Of a stretch of 13,883 bases of DNA, positions 1-5,876 are shown piece by piece. The notes below the pieces were generated by a model. That model saw nothing but the letters and a program-made list of their open reading frames with translations. It was not told the DNA's origin and did not search any database. The translations under genes were made by a program, and so were the position numbers. Source of the stretch: Planctomycetaceae bacterium (GTDB lineage: Bacteria; Planctomycetota; Planctomycetia; Pirellulales; Thermoguttaceae). Location of the stretch: positions 1-13,883 of the forward strand of contig WRMR01000066.1 of assembly GCA_009776995.1 (NCBI GenBank), written 5' to 3'. Each line of letters opens with the position of its first letter. Within the stretch, counting starts at the first letter, position 1.

Positions 1-63
1 ATCCGGTCACTGCGTTGCGATTCATTTCCGGCTGCCATTCACAAAATGAGCTTTGGCCGGGTA

Positions 64-735
64 CTACCTGTGTTGTTGTCGTGCCAGGGACGGCGGGAAA
101 CCGATGTCACATACGTCGATTTCGCCAACGTAAGGCATGGCGGCGGATTTGGCGAGGCCAAATTTGTTTGCGAAAAACGTGCAGGTCAGCGTTGCGCGAA
201 TGGTTGGATCGGCGGGTAGCCCCGTGTCGGCATCGAGGCCGCTCGGCAGATCAACCGCCAGCACTTTTTTACACGCGCGATTGATGCGTCGGATGGCACC
301 GGCAAACGGTTCGCGCGGTGCACCTTGCGCACCTGTTCCGAGCAGGGCATCGACCACCCAATCCGACCGGTGCAACAGTGTCTCGAACCTTCCCCATTCG
401 CCGTTTTGAAATTCCACCATGGGAATCGCGCAATTCTTTGCGATCCGGTAATTGGCCGCCGCGTCACCCGTCAGTTCGTCCGGTGGTGCGAAAAGCCAAA
501 GCGTCGCCAGGTGTCCCCGCAATGTGAGGTGGCGCGCCATGACAAACCCGTCACCGGCGTTGTTGCCCTTGCCGCAGCAAATCAGGATGTGTCCGTAAAT
601 GCCGTAATCGACCAGCGCATCGACCGCCCCGCGACCGGCGTTTTCCATCAGCACGATGCCGGGTATCCCGTACTCGTGGATGGCCGTCGCATCAATTTCC
701 CGCGACTGGACCCGGGTGAGATACAAGTCGGACAT
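64..735 (-). CDS. nnrE: NAD(P)H-hydrate epimerase (YjeF N-terminal domain family)
   Basis: This cytosolic repair enzyme interconverts the R and S forms of NADHX and NADPHX, the damaged hydrated cofactors, so that a dehydratase can restore NAD(P)H. The 223-residue protein is a single Rossmann-like YjeF_N domain of normal length. Family motifs seen: MENAG at residues 30-34, GKGNNAGDG at 55-63, VDALLGTG at 128-135 and VDLPSGLDADTG at 161-172, which includes the conserved Asp of the active-site region. The ATG is favoured because GGAG lies six bases upstream on the minus strand. No NnrD dehydratase domain is fused, unlike the E. coli bifunctional protein, so the partner must be encoded elsewhere. 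It is the only minus-strand gene here and diverges from the FmdB-like gene. The family call is firm. Confidence 0.95.
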   Translation of the reverse strand: MSDLYLTRVQSREIDATAIHEYGIPGIVLMENAGRGAVDALVDYGIYGHILICCGKGNNAGDGFVMARHLTLRGHLATLWLFAPPDELTGDAAANYRIAKNCAIPMVEFQNGEWGRFETLLHRSDWVVDALLGTGAQGAPREPFAGAIRRINRACKKVLAVDLPSGLDADTGLPADPTIRATLTCTFFANKFGLAKSAAMPYVGEIDVCDIGFPPSLARQQHR

Positions 736-795
736 GACATTCTCCGGTTGGGATGGCGGGTGGACAAGGCAAGTGGCTGGAGCCGCTATCGCACA

Positions 796-823
796 ATAAT
801 AGTTGCATTTGTTTCCCTGTCAC
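796..823 (-). promoter_or_regulatory. Candidate sigma70-type promoter for nnrE
   Basis: Read on the minus strand, a -35-like GTGACA (plus-strand 818-823) is followed by a 16-base spacer and a -10-like TATTAT (796-801). It points at nnrE, whose start is about 60 bases downstream. It lies inside the same 35 bases as an opposing promoter for the FmdB-like gene. Called by eye from consensus only. Confidence 0.4.
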
Positions 824-830
824 GTATAAT
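803..830 (+). promoter_or_regulatory. Candidate sigma70-type promoter for the FmdB-like gene
   Basis: TTGCAT (803-808), a 16-base spacer and a perfect TATAAT (825-830). Transcription would start near 837 and leave a leader of roughly 87 bases before the ATG at 924. It overlaps the opposing nnrE promoter. Called by eye; the perfect -10 hexamer is the strongest part of the evidence. Confidence 0.5.
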
Positions 831-923
831 GTACAGTTGCCAAGCCGCTTTTGCCAGACCTGTCTTGATTCACCCTGTCGAAAAGACGGACTACGAAATC
901 GAAATTGCACCAAGAATCAAAAA

Positions 924-1148
924 ATGCCGATTTACGAATATTACTGTCAGAAATGTCAAAATGACTGCGAACTGCTGATTCGCGGGAGTGAAAAGCCGGT
1001 TTGCCCGCGCTGCGGCTCGTGCAAGCTGCAACGCCAAATGAGTGCCCCTGCCGCGCACACCGGTGGTACGGCCTGCTCGGCGGCCGATTTTTGCGAACGA
1101 CGCCCCAATCCCGGTTGCGGCGGTTGCGCAGGGCGGTGTCCGTATTGA
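924..1148 (+). CDS. FmdB-family zinc-ribbon protein with Cys-rich tail
   Basis: A 74-residue protein that opens with MPIYEYYCQKC, the signature start of the FmdB/Zn-ribbon_8 family. Two CxxC pairs (C8/C11 and C27/C30) should bind one zinc ion. The family is named after a putative regulator of formamidase, but most members have no proven role, so no function is assigned. The reading frame is open back to an ATG at 753. The start at 924 is chosen because the family motif begins exactly there and the 57 extra residues look like translated leader. No Shine-Dalgarno site is visible. The C-terminal half is odd: after C33 it carries five further cysteines (C51, C57, C65, C68, C72), giving 11 in 74 residues, which might hold a second metal. 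It stands alone, divergent from nnrE. Confidence 0.85.
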   Translation: MPIYEYYCQKCQNDCELLIRGSEKPVCPRCGSCKLQRQMSAPAAHTGGTACSAADFCERRPNPGCGGCAGRCPY

Positions 1149-1232
1149 TGTGATGGCAAAATCGCTCGTTTACCCCGCGTCTCAGATTCAGGTGGCAAGC
1201 TGAGATGTTTTTGCATCCAAGCCCAATACTTC

Positions 1233-1252
1233 CCGGCGTTCAGGACGCCCGG
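1233..1252 (+). other. Bulged GC-rich hairpin between the FmdB-like and membrane-protein genes
   Basis: CCGGCGT (1233-1239) can pair with ACGCCCGG (1245-1252) around a TCAGG loop, with one bulged C. It could end transcription of the FmdB-like gene or shape the leader of the next gene, 26 bases further on. No T-run follows directly, so it is not called a terminator. The rest of 1149-1278 shows nothing recognisable. Confidence 0.3.
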
Positions 1253-1278
1253 CCAAACCCAAACCCGTTTTCACTGCC

Positions 1279-2859
1279 ATGAACACAACACCCGACCATC
1301 CCGACGTCACGCGCCATTTGCGTTGGCAAATTTACGGCATTTTGATCATGATTTCCGCCGGGTTGTGTCTCGGGCGGATTCTTGCTGTTGACAACGTGCG
1401 CGATCGTGTGATTCAGGAATACCGGATGACAACGGTTAAAAAAGAGCGGCTGGATGACCGCCGCAAGGAGTTGGAATCGCAAAATTTTCCGCAGGATTAT
1501 ATCGAAAAAAAACTGGCACAGGCTGACCGTGATCTGACCATGCAATTCCAAACCGCGCGTCCGACGCTGAGTGCCAACGACCGGAGCCGGTTTTGTACGA
1601 TTCGCGTGCTGGTCGAGCCGAAACTCCGCGAGACGCGCATCGTTGAGAAAAACGGTCAGAAAGTCGAACAGGTGGTGCCTTACGCTATCGACAAAATCCG
1701 GACGCAACAGGGCTGGGACACAATCGACATGGTCTGCCATACGCTACCTGACGATCCTGATGGGGTAGGTTATTTGTATTCGTCGAAACCGCCGCTGTTG
1801 CCGACTGTCATGGCGATTCCGTACTGGATCATTTACAACACGACAGGTTTCACCTTCGACACACACCCCTATCTGCTCACGCGAGTCATGCTGATTCTTT
1901 GTCATCTGGTGCCGCTGGTGATCGGCTGGTTCCTTATGGCATTGATGATCGAACGTTTTGGAACGAGCGATTGGGGACGCATTTTTGCAGTCGCGTTCAC
2001 ATGTTTCGCGACGTTTTTGTCAACCTTCGTTGTGACGCTCAACAATCATCTTCCGGCGATTTTTTGCATCGTCGTTGCCGTTTACGCAGGCGTTCGCATC
2101 TGGTTTGACGGCGACAAGCGGAAACGCTGGTTCGTACTCGCTGGCTTTTTTGCGGCGTTCGCTTTCGCTTGCGAATCGCCTGCGGCATTGTTTTTTGCGA
2201 TTCTCGGTTTTGCACTGCTGATCAAGTTCCCCCGAAAAACGCTTATCGCAGGTGTTCCAGCGGCTCTACTGGTCGTGGCGGCGTTTTTCGCGACAAATTA
2301 TATTGCACATAAAACACTACGGCTTGCATACTCGCAACAAGGTTGGTACTTTTTCGAGAATTATGAAAAATACGGCAAAACCATCAACAGTTATTGGCTC
2401 AACCCGCAGGGACCGGACATCGGTGAACCGAATCGCAGTGTTTACGCCTTCCACACAATCGTCGGACATCATGGCATTTTGTCACTGACGCCGGTTTGGG
2501 TAATCGCGATTTTTGGCGTGTTTTCGATGCTGACGCGGCCTCGCGAAAAGCCAATGCGCGACTTTGCACTTATGACGCTGGTAATGACGTTGATTTGCGT
2601 TGCGTTTTATGTCGCAATGGGACAACCGAATCGCAATTACGGCGGCATGACCTGCGGCCACCGCTGGACCTTCTGGCTCTTCCCGTTCTGGACGCTGTGC
2701 CTGCTGCCTGCCCTGGACGGAATGGCGAAGTACCGATTATCGCGATGGTGCGGATTGTTCCTGTTGTTCATGTCGGCTATGTCGGTGTCATACCCGCTCT
2801 GGAACCCGTGGTCTCCCCCGTGGCTACAGTTTTTTATGAGTTATCTCGGATGGCTGTGA
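1279..2859 (+). CDS. Polytopic membrane protein, possible GT-C glycosyltransferase
   Basis: A 526-residue protein with about ten predicted membrane spans. The first is near residues 17-36. A charged, coiled-coil-like soluble segment (about 40-145, rich in Lys, Arg, Glu and Gln) follows, and the remaining spans lie between about 170 and 525. After the soluble segment comes DGVGYLYSSKPPLLP (161-175). It resembles the first extracytoplasmic loop of GT-C enzymes such as ArnT or PMT, where an acidic residue precedes a Lys-Pro-Pro motif. A second polar stretch, NRNYGGMTCGHRW (451-463), resembles the late GT-C region. GT-C enzymes move a sugar from a lipid-phosphate donor across the membrane interface. 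That role is inference here, since no metal-binding or catalytic Asp can be fixed. No Shine-Dalgarno site precedes the ATG, and no other ATG fits better. It may instead be an uncharacterised integral membrane family. Confidence 0.85.
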   Translation: MNTTPDHPDVTRHLRWQIYGILIMISAGLCLGRILAVDNVRDRVIQEYRMTTVKKERLDDRRKELESQNFPQDYIEKKLAQADRDLTMQFQTARPTLSANDRSRFCTIRVLVEPKLRETRIVEKNGQKVEQVVPYAIDKIRTQQGWDTIDMVCHTLPDDPDGVGYLYSSKPPLLPTVMAIPYWIIYNTTGFTFDTHPYLLTRVMLILCHLVPLVIGWFLMALMIERFGTSDWGRIFAVAFTCFATFLSTFVVTLNNHLPAIFCIVVAVYAGVRIWFDGDKRKRWFVLAGFFAAFAFACESPAALFFAILGFALLIKFPRKTLIAGVPAALLVVAAFFATNYIAHKTLRLAYSQQGWYFFENYEKYGKTINSYWLNPQGPDIGEPNRSVYAFHTIVGHHGILSLTPVWVIAIFGVFSMLTRPREKPMRDFALMTLVMTLICVAFYVAMGQPNRNYGGMTCGHRWTFWLFPFWTLCLLPALDGMAKYRLSRWCGLFLLFMSAMSVSYPLWNPWSPPWLQFFMSYLGWL

Positions 2860-2865
2860 CCACGA

Positions 2866-2886
2866 TGTAAGTTCTTACACTATAAT
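2866..2886 (+). promoter_or_regulatory. Operator-like palindrome abutting a TATAAT box
   Basis: TGTAAG (2866-2871) and CTTACA (2874-2879) form a perfect inverted repeat with a two-base centre. One base later comes a perfect TATAAT (2881-2886). The palindrome fills the space between the -10 box and a poorly conserved -35 region, where a repressor would block polymerase. It starts just after the stop of the membrane-protein gene. The promoter would be the outer one for the YrdC-phosphatase gene, or for an unseen short RNA. Called by eye; the -35 is weak. Confidence 0.3.
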
Positions 2887-2957
2887 TCAGTAACTCAGTG
2901 TGGCATTTCAGACGCAGAAAACGCTGAACAACCCAGAAAGCACCTTGGGACAAATGC

Positions 2958-2986
2958 TTGACATTTCGTCCCGAAGTTGCCACAAT
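2958..2986 (+). promoter_or_regulatory. Sigma70-type promoter for the YrdC-phosphatase gene
   Basis: A perfect -35 hexamer TTGACA (2958-2963), the ideal 17-base spacer and CACAAT (2981-2986, four of six to TATAAT). The start of transcription would fall near 2993, about 47 bases before the ATG at 3040. Gap length and orientation fit the next gene. Confidence 0.55.
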
Positions 2987-3039
2987 AGGCCAAATGGTCA
3001 CCCTGTGACAAGGTTGACTTCCGTTAATCCAAGGAAGAC

Positions 3040-4167
3040 ATGATGCCGTCAAAAATGATCAGTTTGCATGATGTACGGAACTTTGATGAGATCATTGTTC
3101 AAAGTGTGACCTGTCTGCGCCAGGGTGGATTGGTGGTTTTGCCGACCGAAACGGTGTACGGAATCGCGGCTCTTGCATCGAATGAGTCGGCAATCCAACG
3201 GCTGATCGACGTCAAAGGCCGGCGGGAAGGACACGCTTTGCCGTTGGCCATTGCCAATTACGAAATGTTGAACGATTATATTCCCGTACCGGGGATTTTG
3301 GGACAACGTCTTGCACGGCGTTGCTGGCCGGGGCCCTTGACGCTCGTGTTCGACGGCACGGCGACCGAATCGCAATTTTCGCGTTACCCGTTCTCCGTCC
3401 GCAAAGCAATCATGCCGGGCGGAACGGTCGGACTGCGCGTGCCCAACACCCCCATCACGCAGGAGATTTTGAACGAACTGGGAGAACCGATCGCGTTGAG
3501 CAGTGCTAATCTGTCCGGGGAAAGTCCGGCCATTACGGCGGAAGAAGTTCTCTTGCGATTGGGAGGCAAGGTCGATTTGATCCTCGACTCGGGGGAATCG
3601 GACCTCAAGAAACCCTCGACGGTCATCAAGGTTGAAGCCGATTCCCTCGAAATCCTGCGCGAAGGTGCCATTGCGTCCGACACCATCGAAAAATTGACCA
3701 CGAAAATCATCCTGTTCGTATGCTCCGGCAATACCTGCCGCAGCCCGATGGCAGAAGCCATTTGCGAAAAACTGCTCGCCAATCGCTTGGGCTGTCCGAT
3801 TGACGATCTGGAAAACCGCGGTTACCTGATTCTTTCCGCCGGGATTTCGGCGGTGCAAGACGATTGCGCCAGCCCGATGGCAAAAGAAGTGATTGCCGGA
3901 TACGATCTGTGCCTCGAGGAACACCGGTCGCAACCGCTGACCGAAACGTTGCTTCGGTTTGCCGACCAGATTTACGTTCTGGCCAGAAATCACCGCGAAG
4001 CGATTCTTTCGTTTTGGCCCAGAGTCGATATGCGGCTCCAGGTTCTGCGTCCCGACGGCGGCGATGTGGCCGACCCCATCGGCGGCAATTACGACGTCTA
4101 TCACCAGTGCGCGAACGAAATCGAAAACGCCATCGCCGCGCGCATCGACGCCATTGCCGATGCGTGA
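3040..4167 (+). CDS. Fused threonylcarbamoyl-AMP synthase (YrdC/Sua5) and low-molecular-weight protein-tyrosine phosphatase
   Basis: A 375-residue cytosolic protein with two enzyme domains. Residues about 10-215 form a YrdC/TsaC domain, which makes threonylcarbamoyl-AMP from threonine, bicarbonate and ATP for t6A modification of ANN-decoding tRNAs. Motifs: PTETVYG (35-41), VKGRR (58-62), SSANLSG (154-160) and STVI (193-196). Residues about 222-375 form a low-molecular-weight phosphatase. Its Cys-x5-Arg loop is CSGNTCRS (228-235), with nucleophile C228, Arg R234 and the general-acid Asp D345 in an Asp-Pro pair. Both active sites look intact. The linker is only a few residues, and the frame is continuous with no sign of frameshift. 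The start has AAGGA (3031-3035) four bases before the ATG; a second ATG at 3043 has slightly better spacing. Such fusions are, as I recall, known in planctomycetes. What the phosphatase acts on is unknown. Confidence 0.92.
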   Translation: MMPSKMISLHDVRNFDEIIVQSVTCLRQGGLVVLPTETVYGIAALASNESAIQRLIDVKGRREGHALPLAIANYEMLNDYIPVPGILGQRLARRCWPGPLTLVFDGTATESQFSRYPFSVRKAIMPGGTVGLRVPNTPITQEILNELGEPIALSSANLSGESPAITAEEVLLRLGGKVDLILDSGESDLKKPSTVIKVEADSLEILREGAIASDTIEKLTTKIILFVCSGNTCRSPMAEAICEKLLANRLGCPIDDLENRGYLILSAGISAVQDDCASPMAKEVIAGYDLCLEEHRSQPLTETLLRFADQIYVLARNHREAILSFWPRVDMRLQVLRPDGGDVADPIGGNYDVYHQCANEIENAIAARIDAIADA

Positions 4168-4448
4168 AACCGGCGTCGAAGCATGAGCGCGACTGGTACA
4201 TGATTTCTGATCCGGAAACAGGAAGTGGTGATCTCCAGCTGAACCATGTATCCAACTCTTCCAGGAAATCCACAACGCTTTCGTTGGAAAATTTTCCTCT
4301 GGCAAGAAAAAATCGGGGCGAACTCTTGAAATCGGAATTCAGAATCGTTATAAAGGAGTGTATCTCTTGACTGATTCGGTGATATTGCGGCCTGAGTGTC
4401 ATCCTTCAGACTGGTCGCATTGGACAATCCTACTGCCAAAGGAAAAAC
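4168..4448 (+). other. 281-base spacer between the YrdC-phosphatase and oxidoreductase genes
   Basis: This gap holds the promoter at 4326-4354 and a leader of about 88 bases. It also contains a 56-codon open frame (ATG 4200, TGA 4368-4370). The frame has no ribosome site and no recognised product, and it would run through the promoter, so it is not called a gene. An AAAGGAG (4352-4358) lies eight bases before a TTG (4367) that opens a frame overlapping the next gene. If the promoter call is right, that site would largely precede the transcript start. No terminator was seen after the YrdC-phosphatase stop codon. Confidence 0.5.
4326..4354 (+). promoter_or_regulatory. Sigma70-type promoter for the exported glycan cluster
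   Basis: TTGAAA (4326-4331), a 17-base spacer and TATAAA (4349-4354). Each hexamer matches five of six consensus positions, one of the better sites in the window. Transcription would begin near 4361. It probably drives the Gfo/Idh/MocA gene and may read into the downstream hydrolases, since no clear terminator separates them. Confidence 0.6.
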
Positions 4449-5765
4449 ATGACAAAAAAACAAAAACTCTCCGTGGATCGGCGGCAATTCATGAAAGGCG
4501 TCGTTGCCTTGAGTGCGGCAACTGCCGTCCCGTATTATCTTCCCGGCCATTTGCTCGGGCTGGACGGCGCGACACCGCCCAGCGAACAAATCCTGCTCGG
4601 TGCATTGGGTATCGGCTCACGCGGCAATGGCGACCTGAGTGAGTTCATGAAAAACCCGGATGTCCGGTTTATCTCGATTTGCGACATCCGTAAAGCCCGT
4701 CGCGAACAGGTCAAAAACATGGCGGACGATTTTTATAAAAACAAAGATTGCACCATGTTCCGCGACATGCACGAATTTTATGCGGAAAACCCGTCGATGG
4801 ATGCCGTGTTGATCGCGACCGGCGACCGTTGGCACACGATGGCGTCCATCGTCGCGGCCAAGGCGGGCAAAGACATCTACTGCGAAAAGCCGCTCTCGCT
4901 GACGATCCAGGAAAGCCGTGCCGTTGCCACAGCGGTCAATCGCTACGGACGTATTTTCCAGGCTGGAACGCAACGCCGCAATATCGGCAACTTTCAACTG
5001 GCGGCCAAAATTGCCCATGAGGGCAAACTCGGCAAGTTGCTCGCAGTTCATGCCAATACGCTCAGTCCCGGCACAACGCACGACTGGCTCCCGGCCCAGC
5101 CGGAACCGCCGAAAGACGTGGTCGATTGGGACGCCTGGCTCGGCCCCTGTCCGTGGCGGCCATACCATGAGTCCTATATTGGCGGCGGTTGGCGCGGCCA
5201 TTATGATTTTCACGGTGGCGGTATTCTTGAATGGGGCACGCACACGGTCGATCTCTGCCAATGGGGTAACCAGTCCGACGACACGGTTCCGATTGAATAC
5301 TGGCCGACTTACAATGATAAAGGTGAAAAAACCGCCCGCGTCGAAGGTCTCTATGCCAACGGCGTGAAGATCGTCATGCGGAATGACGAATGGCTTGGGC
5401 TGGGCACTTGTTCGGCGCGTTACGTCGGCGAAGAAGGCTGGGTTGAAACCGGTGACTCGGGTCGCATGGAAGTCTCATCCGACGCTTTACGCAAAGAACT
5501 GAAATATTTCGGCACACCGGGAACCGATCCAGTCTTTCATATTCGTGAGTTTCTCGATTGTGTCAAATCCCGCAGAAAGCCGGCATCGAATGCCGATGTG
5601 GCCGCTTACGCGCACATCGCGTCCCACTGCGCGAAAATCGCCTGGGATACGAACTGTCATTTGAAGTTCGATCCGGTCAAAGAGGAATTCCTCGGCACCG
5701 GTCCCGAAGTCGAAACGGCCAACCGCCTGCGCAGCCGCGCCATGCGGTCGCCCTGGCGGATTTAG
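4449..5765 (+). CDS. Tat-exported Gfo/Idh/MocA-family oxidoreductase
   Basis: A 438-residue NAD(P)-dependent sugar oxidoreductase of the Gfo/Idh/MocA fold. The N-terminus carries a twin-arginine signal (DRRQFMK at 10-16, then an Ala-rich hydrophobic stretch), so it should be exported folded with its cofactor. The Rossmann domain starts at GALGIGSRG (51-59). IATGDRWH (122-129) and the CEKP motif (145-148, with the usual catalytic-site Lys) follow. The C-terminal half has DWDAWLGP (226-233) and an HGGGILEWGTHTVDLCQW segment (255-272) with a His at the expected active-site place. Start: ATG with AAAGGA five bases upstream. GH109 alpha-N-acetylgalactosaminidases belong to the same fold and are also Tat exported. 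The EKP motif here is the dehydrogenase form rather than the GH109 form as I recall it, so GH109 is less likely. Two hydrolases for acetamido sugars follow, and the substrate may come from the same glycan. Confidence 0.9.
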   Translation: MTKKQKLSVDRRQFMKGVVALSAATAVPYYLPGHLLGLDGATPPSEQILLGALGIGSRGNGDLSEFMKNPDVRFISICDIRKARREQVKNMADDFYKNKDCTMFRDMHEFYAENPSMDAVLIATGDRWHTMASIVAAKAGKDIYCEKPLSLTIQESRAVATAVNRYGRIFQAGTQRRNIGNFQLAAKIAHEGKLGKLLAVHANTLSPGTTHDWLPAQPEPPKDVVDWDAWLGPCPWRPYHESYIGGGWRGHYDFHGGGILEWGTHTVDLCQWGNQSDDTVPIEYWPTYNDKGEKTARVEGLYANGVKIVMRNDEWLGLGTCSARYVGEEGWVETGDSGRMEVSSDALRKELKYFGTPGTDPVFHIREFLDCVKSRRKPASNADVAAYAHIASHCAKIAWDTNCHLKFDPVKEEFLGTGPEVETANRLRSRAMRSPWRI

Positions 5766-5828
5766 CAGCCTGCGGCAGGGAGTTGTCAATCAATCACTTG
5801 TTCAAGAAACACGGGATGAGTGTTTTAT

Positions 5829-5858
5829 TTGACGGCTCCGACGTACTCCAAATAAAAT
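5829..5858 (+). promoter_or_regulatory. Weak candidate promoter before the GH123-like gene
   Basis: TTGACG (5829-5834), an 18-base spacer and TAAAAT (5853-5858). Transcription would start near 5865, right at the ribosome site (GGAG 5866-5869) of the next gene, leaving a very short leader. The match is fair but the geometry is awkward, so read-through from 4326-4354 is the alternative. Confidence 0.25.
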
Positions 5859-5876
5859 TGATAATGGAGAATTTTC

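Noticed and set aside
1..63. Possible gene end at the left edge
   Set aside because: The 63 bases before the nnrE stop show no motif or convincing frame, so nothing can be supported there.
753..923. N-terminal extension of the FmdB-like protein to an ATG at 753
   Set aside because: The family signature begins exactly at 924, and the extension contains the predicted promoter.
3049..4305. A 418-codon open frame on the - strand opposite the YrdC-phosphatase gene
   Set aside because: It is fully antisense to a gene with two clear enzyme domains, and its translation shows no family motif. It is most likely a by-product of codon bias.
4358..4642. Frame behind AAAGGAG that runs into the oxidoreductase gene
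   Set aside because: It overlaps the Tat-signal region of a well-supported gene in another frame and becomes Arg/Pro-rich shadow sequence. The apparent ribosome site coincides with a -10 box.
4449..5765. Calling the oxidoreductase a GH109 alpha-N-acetylgalactosaminidase
   Set aside because: It carries CEKP, the dehydrogenase-type motif, where the GH109 proteins I recall differ. Context alone is not enough.
5769..5779. Palindrome CCTGCGGCAGG just after the oxidoreductase stop
   Set aside because: The one-base centre cannot form a stable hairpin loop and no T-run follows, so it is not called a terminator.
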